The notes beneath the pieces were generated by a model. It saw only the letters and a list, made by a program, of their open reading frames with translations, was not told the origin of the DNA and made no database searches. Below are positions 26,814-36,212 of a stretch of 64,000 nucleotides of DNA, piece after piece. The DNA comes from VAZQ01 sp963807865. GTDB lineage: Bacteria > Pseudomonadota > Alphaproteobacteria > Rhizobiales > Xanthobacteraceae. Each line of letters begins with the position of its first letter. Within the stretch, counting starts at the first letter, position 1. The stretch spans positions 169,085-233,084 of the forward strand of contig CAWEDK010000016.1 of the NCBI GenBank assembly GCA_963807865.1. Direction: 5' to 3'. A program made the position numbers and the translations under genes.

Positions 26814-28624
26814 ATGGCGACCGAATCCAAAATCGCATTTCAGCTCGCGCAGACGAGCCACCGGCCGCCGGTCGACTACGACCGGGAGCCGACCTACGCC
26901 AAGATGATCGCCGAGAAGGACGTGTTCGTGACGATGCGCGACGGCGTCAAGATCTGCGCCGATATTTACCGTCCCGACACCACCGAGAAGCTTCCGGCCC
27001 TGCTGGCCATCTCGATCCACAACAAGGACCTGCAAGGCCCGGAAATGGCCGAGACCGGCCTTCTGCAGCCCGCCTGGTCGATGCTATGGACCGGCCCCGC
27101 TGAAGCGGGCGACACGCGCTTCCTGGTCTCGCGCGGCTACGTCCACGTCATCGCCAATCCGCGCGGCATCGCGAAATCGGAAAGCGGCGGCTCGCGCGCC
27201 TTCGACAGCTACGACCTGATCGAGTGGATCGCCGCGCAGCCGTGGTGTGACGGCAATGTCGGCATGATCGGCATTTCGGGCTTCGGCGCCGAGCAGCTCA
27301 TGGCCGCCAAGCTCAAGCCACCGCACCTCAAGGCGATCTTCCCGTTCGATCCTCGTGGCGCGTACGGCGAGGCTGGCGGCTTCCGCGACGAATATCCGGG
27401 CGGCGTCATTCACCTGTTCCGCTTCCTGCTGCAGGTCTATGCGTCGGCACATCAGCAGAAGGGTCAGCCCAAGCCGCTGCCGCCCGAGCGCGAGAAGCTG
27501 TGGGAAGAAGCGATGGCCAATCCGGATTTCCGGATGTACCCGCACGTCTACAACGTGCTGATGCTCAAGGGGCAGCATTTCCCCGCCTACTTCGAGGTGC
27601 TGCTCAACCCCTACGACAGCGAAGACGCGGTCAAAAAAAGCGAAGCCGAGTTCGCCAAAATCGATATTCCGACCTACACCGGCTCAGGCTGGTACGGCTA
27701 CACGTACAAGACGCACCTTCTTGGCGCGCAGAACTGGTACCGCAACATCGATCCGCCGGCGAAGAAGCTCCTGCTGCTTGGGCCCGCGCATCTCGACCGG
27801 CCTTCAAGGCTTTCCACCAGGAGCTTCTGCGCTGGTACGACCACTGGCTCAAGGGCATTGACACCGGAATCCTGAAGGAGCCGCCGGTGCGGTTCTGGGT
27901 CATGGGCGCGAACGAGTGGCGCACCGGCAGCGACTGGCCGTTGCCCGAAACGCAGTGGGTCAAGTTCTATCTCAACGGCTGGGAGCGCCTCTCGACGGAC
28001 CCGTTCGTTCCGGCGAGCGCCGACGACTACCAGGCGCCCGACGCTTTCGCGCAGATGCCGCCGAGCCAGACCAACCGGGTTCAGAAGCTGCGCTACCTGA
28101 GCGAGCCGCTGGCGCAGGACGTCACCATCGCCGGCCCGGGCGTGCTCAACCTGTTCGCGTCGATCGACCAGGACGACACCAACTGGATCGTGATCCTGAA
28201 GGACGTCGGCCCCGACGTCGGCGTGCAGACCGCGCGCGAGGGCGAACGCGACGTCACGCCGGGCCTGCCCGAGCGCGAACTGACCCGCGGCTGGCTCAAG
28301 GCTAGTCATCGTGCGGTCGACCCGACACGCTCGCTGCCGGGGCGGCCGTGGCACCCGCTGACGCGCGCGGCCCAGCAGAAGGTCGTGCCCGGCGAGATCA
28401 ACGAATACGCCATCGAGATCATGGCGACCGCCAACTAGTTCAAGGCCGGTCATCGCATCTGCGTCGAGATCGCCAGCCTCGACGTCGCGACCGGCGTGGG
28501 CGGCGCCAGCAATGTCGAGTACATTCCGTACCACATCTGCGGCAGCAAGACGGTGCTGCACCGTATCCATCACGATCCGCGGCATCCCTCGCACCTGCTG
28601 CTGCCCGTTATCCCGAACGAATGA
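26814..28624 (+). pseudogene. CocE/NonD-type (S15) hydrolase, broken by a frameshift and an amber codon
   Basis: When joined, the frames encode a roughly 600-residue alpha/beta hydrolase of the X-Pro dipeptidyl-peptidase S15/CocE type: DVFVTMRDGVKICADIYRP, the nucleophile elbow GMIGISGFGAEQ, GPAHLDRP and the C-terminal beta-sandwich with FASIDQDDTNWIVILKDVGP. Two lesions are seen. A base is missing near 27804-27806 (RP then FKAFHQELLRWYDHWLKG resumes in another frame). A TAG at 28436-28438 interrupts MATAN-stop-FKAGHRICVEI. The frame then runs intact to a stop that overlaps the next gene's ATG (ATGA at 28621-28624), so the tail was coding. GGGGAG precedes the ATG. Confidence 0.8.
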
Positions 28625-29484
28625 GCCAACCGACCATGTCGCATCCTGCCTATCGCGCCTTCGATGTCGTCTATCACACGCACGGCACGCAGCCGCTGCT
28701 GGCGCGGCTCTATCTGCCGGCCTCGCCGCCGCCCTACCCGGCGGTGGTCGAAGTACATGGCGGCGGCTGGACCTCGAACGACCGGCTGAGCAACAAGGCG
28801 ATCCACGAAGCGCTGGCGCAGGCCGGCATCGCGGTGATGTCGATCGACTTCCGCATGCCGCCCTCCGCCCAATATCCGGCGTCGATCGCCGACGTGAACG
28901 TCGCCATCCGCTGGCTCAAGTCGAATGCGCCCGCCTTCGGCATCGAGCCCGACGCGGTCGGCGCGCTCGGCACGTCGAGCGGCGGCCAGCAGTTGCTGAT
29001 GGCGGTGATGAAGCCGTTCGATCCGCGCTATGCGGCGCTCGAACTCGCCGAGCACGGCACCGCGCATGCCAATGCCGACGCCACCGTGCCCTATGTGATC
29101 GCCTGCTGGCCGGTGGCCGATCCGCTGGCGCGCTACCACATGGTCTGGGAGCGCAAGAACCAGCGGCTGATCGACGCCCACCATGCCTACTGGCCGGACG
29201 AGGCCGCGATGGCGGAAGGCAGCCCCCAGCTTCTGCTCGACCGCGGCGAGGCGGTGCAACTGCCGCCGGCGCTGCTCCTCCAGGGGACCAACGACGACAA
29301 CCTGCCGGCGGATTCAGCCGAGCGCTTCGGCGCCGCCTACGCCAAGCGCGGCGGTGAGATCCACGTCGAGAAGTTCCCCGGCGAGCCGCACACCTTCGTC
29401 AGCCGCGATCCGAATTCGGCAGCGTCGCGCAAGGCGCTGGCGATGATCGTCGACTTCGTCAAGCAGCACACCGGCCGCGCGTGA
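28621..29484 (+). CDS. Alpha/beta hydrolase (hormone-sensitive-lipase-like esterase)
   Basis: This 287-residue hydrolase has an HGGGW oxyanion motif near residue 43, nucleophile elbow GTSSGG (Ser about 121), an Asp in GTNDDNLP and His in EPHTF, all in the HSL/carboxylesterase order. No signal peptide is seen, so it is cytoplasmic. Its ATG overlaps the stop of the disrupted CocE-type gene and the two presumably form an operon; both could cleave esters or amides taken up by the cell. Substrate unknown. Confidence 0.87.
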   Translation: MSQPTMSHPAYRAFDVVYHTHGTQPLLARLYLPASPPPYPAVVEVHGGGWTSNDRLSNKAIHEALAQAGIAVMSIDFRMPPSAQYPASIADVNVAIRWLKSNAPAFGIEPDAVGALGTSSGGQQLLMAVMKPFDPRYAALELAEHGTAHANADATVPYVIACWPVADPLARYHMVWERKNQRLIDAHHAYWPDEAAMAEGSPQLLLDRGEAVQLPPALLLQGTNDDNLPADSAERFGAAYAKRGGEIHVEKFPGEPHTFVSRDPNSAASRKALAMIVDFVKQHTGRA

Positions 29485-29497
29485 GCGGTTCTGCACC

Positions 29498-29604
29498 GTC
29501 ATTCCGGGGCGCGCGCGGCGCGAACCCGGAATCCATCGCGATCCACCCAATGGCGCGGGAAAGTTGGATTCCGGGTTCCGGCCTTCGGCCGGCCCCGGAA
29601 TGAC
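29498..29604. repeat. Intergenic palindrome, GTCATTCCGGGGC / GCCCCGGAATGAC family
   Basis: Outer arms are GTCATTCCGGGGC and GGCCCCGGAATGAC; inner arms are GAACCCGGAATCCA and TGGATTCCGGGTTC. It lies between two convergent genes and could terminate both transcripts. This sort of element is common in Bradyrhizobium-like genomes. Confidence 0.8.
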
Positions 29605-29617
29605 GGAGAGAGCCGCG

Positions 29618-30541
29618 TCATTTTTCCGGCTCGCCGCCAACCGTCACGCCGTTAAGCATTTCCCAATAGCGGATCGCGGCGGAATGATCGGCGTCACCGC
29701 CGAGCCGATCCTTGGCGCGCGCCAGCAGGTCACGGCTCAACTGCGCGAGCGGCGCGTGCGCCTGCAGGTCCTCGGCCAGGTCGGCGGCGATCTTGACGTC
29801 CTTGGCGAGCAGGCCGAGCTGGAAGCCCGAGGCGAACTTGCGGCTGAGCACCTGCTGCGGAATCACGTGTTCGGTGGAGAAATTGCGGCCGGTCGACTGG
29901 TTGATGATGTCCATCATCAGCGCCGGATCGAGTTCGAAGCGCCGCCCGACCACCAGCGCTTCCGCCGCCGCCAGAAAATTCGTGCCGGCGACGAAGTTGT
30001 TCAGCGCCTTCATGGCATGCCCGGTACCCGAACCGCCGGTCTCGAACAACCGCTGGCCCATGGCCTCAAGCAGCGGCTGCACCTGCTCCACGGCCGCCTT
30101 GTCGCCGCTGCCGATCATGATCGTGAGGCTTGCGGCCTCGGCGCCGCGCGTCCCGCCCGACACCGGCGCATCGATCAGGACCACGCCGCGTTTCGCCAGC
30201 GTGGCAGCGAGTTCGCGCGTACCGGCCGGGTCGGACGAACTCATGTCGATGACGACCGCACCCGGCTTGAGCGCGGCCGTGAGCGCGCCCTCCTCGGCTG
30301 TCAGCAACACATGACGCACGTCGCGGCCGGTCGGCAGCATGGTGACGATGACCGAGACATCTTTGCCGAGATCGGCGAGCGACGATGCTGAGCGGCTCTG
30401 ATGTGCCTGCACGAAGCGGTCTTGCCGCGCCCGGTCGACATCATAGACCGTCACCGAAAACTGCCGGCGCACAAGATTGGCTGCCATGGGCCAGCCCATC
30501 GCGCCGATCCCGACAAAACCGATCGCCCCTTGATCCGGCAT
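29618..30541 (-). CDS. Beta-hydroxyacid dehydrogenase (3-hydroxyisobutyrate dehydrogenase family)
   Basis: This 307-residue enzyme has the Rossmann motif GFVGIGAMGWPMAANL (about residues 8-23), the substrate loop DAPVSGGTRGAE and the catalytic-Lys region GSGTGHAMKALNNFVAGTNFLAAAEAL. It would oxidise or reduce a 3-hydroxy acid with NAD(P). It stands alone on the minus strand, divergent from the MBL-fold gene by about 80 bp. Substrate not predictable. Confidence 0.9.
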   Translation of the reverse strand: MPDQGAIGFVGIGAMGWPMAANLVRRQFSVTVYDVDRARQDRFVQAHQSRSASSLADLGKDVSVIVTMLPTGRDVRHVLLTAEEGALTAALKPGAVVIDMSSSDPAGTRELAATLAKRGVVLIDAPVSGGTRGAEAASLTIMIGSGDKAAVEQVQPLLEAMGQRLFETGGSGTGHAMKALNNFVAGTNFLAAAEALVVGRRFELDPALMMDIINQSTGRNFSTEHVIPQQVLSRKFASGFQLGLLAKDVKIAADLAEDLQAHAPLAQLSRDLLARAKDRLGGDADHSAAIRYWEMLNGVTVGGEPEK

Positions 30542-30622
30542 GGCGCTCCCAACCTTGTTCCAATTCGGCCCTCACGATAGCGTACGCGGCACCGCGGCGG
30601 CGGAAAAGGAGTGGAGTCGGGC

Positions 30623-31501
30623 ATGCGCGAGATCAAGATCGGGGACGTGACGATCACCACCATCGTCGAACGGGAAGGACCGTGGCGGAAGCCCGAGATC
30701 ATGTTTCCGGCGTTCGATCCGGTGATCGGACATCGCCATCTGGCGGAACTCGATCCGATCGTGTTCGACCCCGCGACCGGACTGGTGATGAGCACCTACC
30801 AGACCTTCGTGGTGCGTACGCCGAAGCATACCATCCTGATCGACACCTGCACCGGCGAGGACAAGGGCTATCCGCCGCCGATGGATTTCCCGAAAAAGCC
30901 CTGGCTCGATGGCTTTCATGCGCTCGGATTGACCTTCGAGGCCATCGACTACGTCTTCTGCACCCACCTCCACGTCGATCATACTGGCTGGAATACCCGG
31001 CTCGAAGGCGGCCGCTGGGTGCCGACGTTTCCGCGCGCGAAATACATCTTTCACCGGCGCGAATACGAATTCTGGGAACAGAATGCGCGCGCGCCGGCGC
31101 AGGCTGCGCATTCGCCCGCGATCTGGCTGCAGAACTGCCGGCCGATCGTCGAGGCCGGTCGCGCGGAACTGGTTGACGAGAATTTTTCGCTCGACGACAC
31201 ACTGTTTCTGTCGGCGACGCCCGGCCACTCGCCGCATCACTGCTGCGTCCATATCCGCTCGCGCGGGCAGGAAGCGGTGATCTCCGGCGACCTGATGCAC
31301 CACGCGCTGCAATGCCGTGAACCCGACTGGTCGACGATCTTCTGCTGGGACCCGAAGCTGGCAGCGCAAACGCGACGCCGCTTCCTGAACACTTTCGCCG
31401 GCACCGGCACGCTGGTGATGCCGATCCACTTTCCGGCCCCGACCGCCGGGCGCATCGAGCCGGACGGCGAGCGCTTCCACTACCGGTTCGCTTACGAGTA
31501 G
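30623..31501 (+). CDS. MBL-fold metallo-hydrolase
   Basis: This 292-residue protein has the metallo-beta-lactamase fold with HLHVDHTGW (zinc-binding HxHxDH), later His in TPGHSPHHC, Asp in ISGDLMHHALQ and His in PIHFPAP. I chose the ATG at 30623, 9 bp after AAGGAG; the upstream GTG at 30611 overlaps that ribosome site. It is followed 33 bp later by the UbiD-family gene on the same strand, so they probably share a transcript. It could act on a lactone or ester; unproven. Confidence 0.88.
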   Translation: MREIKIGDVTITTIVEREGPWRKPEIMFPAFDPVIGHRHLAELDPIVFDPATGLVMSTYQTFVVRTPKHTILIDTCTGEDKGYPPPMDFPKKPWLDGFHALGLTFEAIDYVFCTHLHVDHTGWNTRLEGGRWVPTFPRAKYIFHRREYEFWEQNARAPAQAAHSPAIWLQNCRPIVEAGRAELVDENFSLDDTLFLSATPGHSPHHCCVHIRSRGQEAVISGDLMHHALQCREPDWSTIFCWDPKLAAQTRRRFLNTFAGTGTLVMPIHFPAPTAGRIEPDGERFHYRFAYE

Positions 31502-31534
31502 TCTCCCCGCGAGCGCTCACCTGGAAAGCCCACA

Positions 31535-33070
31535 ATGACCCAGCCCGATACCGAGAAATTCCGCCTGCGCCGCTTCGTCGAGAAGCTCGTGCAGCAGGGT
31601 GAATGCATCATGCACGAGGACCCGATCGACCTGATCGACGTCGCCTCGGTGCTCGACGGCAACCCGAAGGCAGTCTGGTTCCGCAACGTCGGGCCGGAGA
31701 AGGCCGAACTGGTCGGCAACGTGATGTCGGCGCGCAGCCGGCTCGCCGCCGCGCTCGATACCGATGAAAAAGAATTCCCGGCGGTGCTGCGCGAGCGGCT
31801 CAACCGTCCGTTCAAGCCGGTCGAGGTGTCGTCCGACGAGGCTCCGGTACACGAAGTCGTGCAGACCGGCGACGACGCCGATCTCACCGCCCTCCCCGTC
31901 CATCTCCAGCATGGCCTCGACGGCGCGCCCTACATCTCGGCGAGCATCGACTACGCCGTCGACGGCAAGACCGGTTTCACCAATCTCGGCTGCCGGCGGA
32001 TGATGCTGCGTGGGCCACGAGCCGCCGGCATCGACCTCGTCGCGCCGAGCGACCTGAAGGCGATCTACCTCGCGACAGCCGCGCGCGGCGAGCGGCTGCC
32101 GGTCGCCTTCACGGTCGGCAGCTATCCGACCGACTTCCTCGCCGCCGTCGCCTCGACGCCTCCGATGGACGAGTTCGACGTGATCGGCGCGGTGCGCGGT
32201 GCGCCGGTGCCGGTGGTGAAGTGCAAGACCATCGACGTGCGCGTGCCGGCCGACGCCGAGATGGTGCTGGAGGGCTACCTCGACGAGCGCGGCCACGTCG
32301 AGCCGGAGGGCCCCTACGGCGAGTACATCGGCTATTACGGGCTCCTCAAGCGCAACCCGGTGTTCCACCTCACCGCGATCACGCGGCGCAAGGATGCGCT
32401 GTTCCAGACGCTGACCATCGGCGGCCAGAAGCTGGGCTATACCGACACCGCGCAGCTCGGCGCCGCCAAGACCGAAGCGGCGATCTGGAGTGTGCTGCAG
32501 CAGGCGATCCGCGAGCCGGTCGCTGTGTGCTGCACGGCGTCGTCTGGCGGCATGTACAACGTGCGGGTGTCGCTGCGGCAGCGCAATCCAGGCGAGGCAC
32601 GCAACGCCATCGCGGCGGTGTTCTGCTCGTCGGGCGACGTCAAGCACGTGTTCGTGGTCGACGACGACATCGACGTGTTTTCCGACGAACAAATCGACTG
32701 GGCGCTGGCGACGCGCTTCCAGGCCGACCGCGACTTCGTGGTGGCGTCAGGCTTCCGCTGCGTACCGCTCGATCCGTCGCTGCAGGGCAGCCGCACCGGC
32801 GCCAAGTGCGGCTTCGATTGCACGAAACCCTTTGGTAAGGGCGACAGCGTCGAGTTCACCGTGCCACATCCGCCGCAACTCCCGCAGCGCGAACGCCAAT
32901 CGGTCGAGGCCGCGCTCGCCGCCGGCCCGGCCACGTTCCTCGATCTGATGGCCGCGGTCGGCACCCGCGACGGCCGCGAGGTCGTGCGCAAGCTAGACAA
33001 GCTCTACGCGGACGGCAGCCTGACGCGACTGAACGACGGCCGCTACACGCTCAACGGCAAGCACGGTTGA
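31535..33070 (+). CDS. UbiD-family prenylated-FMN decarboxylase
   Basis: This 511-residue protein has the UbiD family signature: LRRFVEKLVQQGE near the front, then TNLGCRRMMLRGP with the Arg of the active site, and LEGYLDERGHVEPEGPYGEYIGYYG with the acidic residues of the Glu-Arg-Glu triad. Such enzymes reversibly decarboxylate aromatic or unsaturated acids and need prenylated FMN from a UbiX partner, not present in this window. The length is near that of Fdc/UbiD proteins. The C-terminal 60 residues look like a small winged-helix extension (AAVGTRDGREVVRKLDKLYADG), which is uncommon. Confidence 0.88.
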   Translation: MTQPDTEKFRLRRFVEKLVQQGECIMHEDPIDLIDVASVLDGNPKAVWFRNVGPEKAELVGNVMSARSRLAAALDTDEKEFPAVLRERLNRPFKPVEVSSDEAPVHEVVQTGDDADLTALPVHLQHGLDGAPYISASIDYAVDGKTGFTNLGCRRMMLRGPRAAGIDLVAPSDLKAIYLATAARGERLPVAFTVGSYPTDFLAAVASTPPMDEFDVIGAVRGAPVPVVKCKTIDVRVPADAEMVLEGYLDERGHVEPEGPYGEYIGYYGLLKRNPVFHLTAITRRKDALFQTLTIGGQKLGYTDTAQLGAAKTEAAIWSVLQQAIREPVAVCCTASSGGMYNVRVSLRQRNPGEARNAIAAVFCSSGDVKHVFVVDDDIDVFSDEQIDWALATRFQADRDFVVASGFRCVPLDPSLQGSRTGAKCGFDCTKPFGKGDSVEFTVPHPPQLPQRERQSVEAALAAGPATFLDLMAAVGTRDGREVVRKLDKLYADGSLTRLNDGRYTLNGKHG

Positions 33071-33116
33071 GGCACGACGTGTGACGGGCACTAACCAATC
33101 ACCACGGGCCGGCGGA

Positions 33117-33464
33117 TTAATTCGGCGGGCACGGTCCGGCATAAGGCGCGACGGCCGCCCCACCCCGGCAGATCGCAACCCGCTCGGTGTTGTCTTCGGG
33201 ACTGAGCGAGTAGGAGCGCAGGCTGTAATTGCCGACGGCGTTGATGTAGTTGCACAGCGGCAGAACGGTCGTGGTGCGTTCAACAAACCAATTGTCGCCG
33301 TCCCGGTAAGGCGCAGCGTCCTTGACGCTGACGATCTCTTGCGACGCGACCGTCGACCAGCCCGTATCCCCCAGCGGATCGCAGGTATGGGCCGCACGCG
33401 CGGACGCCGTGCAGGTTGCCATGCCGGCCGCCGCGAGCATCATGCACACCAACACCTTGATCAT
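33117..33464 (-). CDS. Small secreted protein of unknown function
   Basis: This 115-residue protein starts MIKVLVCMMLAAAGMATCTA, a signal peptide cut near ARAA. The mature part has Cys pairs at HTCDP, PLCNY, ICRG and PCPPN that could form two disulfides. No family is recognised. It is alone on the minus strand, facing away from the flavoprotein gene. Confidence 0.6.
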   Translation of the reverse strand: MIKVLVCMMLAAAGMATCTASARAAHTCDPLGDTGWSTVASQEIVSVKDAAPYRDGDNWFVERTTTVLPLCNYINAVGNYSLRSYSLSPEDNTERVAICRGGAAVAPYAGPCPPN

Positions 33465-33576
33465 CGGCTGCTCATCGTCCTGTCGGAGATACCTTGATTC
33501 CGTATTCCGGAAGTCGGACACTATCGCGATCAGCGACAAGAATTATAGCCAAAACGGCATTCGGGAGGTCAAGGAC

Positions 33577-35262
33577 ATGAGCAAACCAACACGCCCGTCC
33601 GGTAGCGCCGACGTCAACCGGCGCAACTTTCTCACGCGCGGCGCAGCCGGCGTCGGCGCAGTCGCGGTCGCCGGAACCGGAGCCCACGCCGCCACCGCGC
33701 CGAACGGCAACCCGGGCATCAAATGGGACTACACCGCCGACGTGGTGGTGATCGGCGCGGGCGTCGCCGGGCTGCCGGCCGCGATTGCCGCGCGCGACAA
33801 CGGCGCCTCGGTGATCATTGTCGACGAGAATTTCGACATCGGCGGGCGCGGCATGTTGAGTGGCGGCCGCGTGCAGGTCGGTGGCGGCCATGCCTTGCAG
33901 CAGAAGCTCGGCATCAAAGACACGCCCGACATGATCTTCGACGACTGGGTGCGGTTCGATCATTCGGAAAGCCGCTACAGCGACCGCGACCTGATCCGTG
34001 TGTTCGCCGACGAGAATGTGTCCACTTACGACTTCCTGATCGAAAACGGCGTCGAATTCATCGAGAAGCCGATCCGCTCGCCGGACGCTTCGCGCGTCGA
34101 CCGGATTTTCGTCACCAAGGAATGGCACATCCCGAGTCAGGTGATTGCTCCGCGTCGAAACCGCAATGGCTCGGGCCTGGTACGGCGGCTCGAGGAAAGC
34201 GCCCGCAAGAAAGGCGTACAGATCTTTCTCAAGCACAAGATGGCGTCGGTCGTGCGCGAGAAGCACAATGCCGGCCGCGTGCTCGGCATCGTCACGATCG
34301 CCGGCAGCAACCAGTTCAACATCCAGGCGCGCAAGGGCGTCATCATTGCGACCGGCGGCCATACCGGCAACGTCAACTTCCGCCGCATTTTCGATCCGCG
34401 GCTGACCGAGGAATACCAGCAGGCCTGCGAACCCTACGTCCACCAGGGCGCCGACGGCGAACTCGCCGCCATGGATATCGGCGCGTCGCTGTGGTCCACC
34501 GGCAACCAGACCGCCGACGGCGCGGCGCAGATCACCAAGACGCGTCACATCGGCTGCCGCTGGGGCTACTCGTCGCTGGTCTACGAGCCTGACAGCCCGA
34601 TGTTCCCGCAGGCGCGCGCCACCGGACTCACGGTGCGCGACTGGCAAAACATGATCTTCATCAACCAGACCGGCAAACGCTTCTGGAACGAGGTCGACGG
34701 CTCGCACAAGTTCTTCGACGCATGCATGTCCTACAACGGCGATCAGCAGAAGCTCAATGGCGGCGGCCCGATCTGGGCGATCTTCGACGCCGCCGCTGTA
34801 GAAAGGGAGAAGTGGAAACCCGCACCGCCGCATGTCGACCTGGACGGCTACTTCTTCAGCGCCGACACCATCAGCGAGCTCGCCGGCAAGATCAACAATC
34901 CTTACCAGAAGCGGCCGATCTCCGGCGCGGTGCTGCAGGAGACGGTGAACCGCTACAACGGCTTCGTCGCCGCCGGCGCCGACACCGACTTCAAAAAACC
35001 GACTCCGCTTCACAAGATCGAGAAGCCGCCATTCTATGCGGCCTGGGCCACACCCATCCTGCACGATACCCTGACCGGCATCCGCACCGACACCAACTCC
35101 CAGGTGATCGATATGCGCGGCGAAGTCATCCCCGGCCTGTATTGCGCAGGTGAATCGCAGGGCGGCTTTGCGCAGCACGGCCTGACCCGCTGCATCGTGT
35201 TCGGCCGCCTTGCCGGCCGGCACGCGGCGCGCCGTCAGGTCGCTGCGGCATCCGGCGGGTGA
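33577..35262 (+). CDS. Tat-exported FAD-dependent dehydrogenase (fumarate reductase flavoprotein family)
   Basis: This 561-residue protein has a twin-arginine signal (VNRRNFLTRGAAGVGAVAVAG) and then the FAD_binding_2 domain: DVVVIGAGVAGLPAAIAARDNGASVIIVDE, GGRGMLSGGR and, near the end, GLYCAGESQGGFAQHGLTRCIVFGR. It would sit in the periplasm as a flavin-dependent reductase or dehydrogenase of small acids or enoyl compounds. The ATG at 33577 has GGGAGG upstream. The next gene starts inside its stop codon, and a TRAP importer follows on the other strand, so a role in handling the TRAP solute outside the membrane is plausible. Confidence 0.88.
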   Translation: MSKPTRPSGSADVNRRNFLTRGAAGVGAVAVAGTGAHAATAPNGNPGIKWDYTADVVVIGAGVAGLPAAIAARDNGASVIIVDENFDIGGRGMLSGGRVQVGGGHALQQKLGIKDTPDMIFDDWVRFDHSESRYSDRDLIRVFADENVSTYDFLIENGVEFIEKPIRSPDASRVDRIFVTKEWHIPSQVIAPRRNRNGSGLVRRLEESARKKGVQIFLKHKMASVVREKHNAGRVLGIVTIAGSNQFNIQARKGVIIATGGHTGNVNFRRIFDPRLTEEYQQACEPYVHQGADGELAAMDIGASLWSTGNQTADGAAQITKTRHIGCRWGYSSLVYEPDSPMFPQARATGLTVRDWQNMIFINQTGKRFWNEVDGSHKFFDACMSYNGDQQKLNGGGPIWAIFDAAAVEREKWKPAPPHVDLDGYFFSADTISELAGKINNPYQKRPISGAVLQETVNRYNGFVAAGADTDFKKPTPLHKIEKPPFYAAWATPILHDTLTGIRTDTNSQVIDMRGEVIPGLYCAGESQGGFAQHGLTRCIVFGRLAGRHAARRQVAAASGG

Positions 35263-36204
35263 TGAGCGCGAAGCGCGGTGGCGTCCTCGTTCATCTCACG
35301 GTGGACGAGCCGCTGCCGCTCGAAGTGCCGGCGGGAAACAGCGTCGCGCTGACGGTGCGGGTGTCGTGCGACGATCAGCGCGATCGCACAGGCTTGACGG
35401 TTGCCGTCACGGCGCCGGATGGACAGGCGACAAGTCACGCGCTGACCGCGGATGCTGACGGCACGAGCGCAATGGCGGTGGTTGCGCTGAAGCCGCCATC
35501 GCGCGTCGGCGAGCACGTGTTCCGCCTGACAATGCCGCCGCATGAGATCGCCGGTACGCAATATTGCGAAGCCGCGCTCGACGTGCCGGTGCGGGTGATC
35601 CCGCAGGCCACGAGCCTCGCGGTCTGGGATGTACCGCTGTCGGTCACGACCGGCGCGTCGTTCGCCGTGAAGGCTGGTGCGAAATCGGCCGCGGATGCGC
35701 CGCTTGCCGGATGCACGATCGAACTTCTTGATGAGGCAGGCGAGGTCGCGGGACGCGGCACGCTCGGCGACGTGCCGCTCGCCGGCACCGGCGCGCTGTA
35801 TTGGACCGAGATCCAACTTCAAGCTCCACCGCAGGAGGGCTTGATCACATGGTCCGTACGGTTCGGGGCGTCCGACCTCGATGTGCCGCACGATGTCTCC
35901 AACACCTCGTTCAGCATTGCTGTGGCGCGCCCGCCCGAGCATGTGCTCAGCGTGAAGGTGATCGAGCACGCGACCTCTGTACCGATTCCTGACGTCGAGT
36001 TGCGGCTCGGCGCCTATCGCGGCACCACCGGCGAGTTCGGGCCTCGCAACAATCGCGATTCCAAAAGGCCGCTATGAACTACGCGTCTGGAAGGCCGGAT
36101 TCGAGGCGCCGCCACGGCCACTCGACATTGACGGCGACGCGTTCGTGGAGATCGAAGCCCTGGTTGTACCGGAAGAAGATCCGGATGCGCGCTGGCGAAT
36201 GTAG
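35262..36204 (+). pseudogene. Beta-rich protein with a carboxypeptidase-regulatory-like C-terminal domain, frameshifted
   Basis: The joined frame gives about 313 residues. The first two thirds are beta-strand-rich with repeated Ig-like patterns (SVALTVRVSCDD, SFAVKAGAKSAADAPLAG). The C-terminus resembles a carboxypeptidase-regulatory/transthyretin-like domain: VIEHATSVPIPDVELRLGAYRGTTGE, SGLATIAIPKGRYELRVWKAGFE. A single extra T at 36036-36037 (GAGTTCGGG for GAGTCGGGC) breaks the frame; the rest is intact to a TAG at 36202-36204. ATG overlaps the flavoprotein stop (TGATG). No signal peptide is visible, odd for a partner of an exported enzyme. Confidence 0.65.
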
Positions 36205-36212
36205 TATCACGC

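Noticed and set aside
33472..35223. 583-codon minus-strand frame over the flavoprotein
   Set aside because: It mirrors the flavoprotein codons and has no family similarity.
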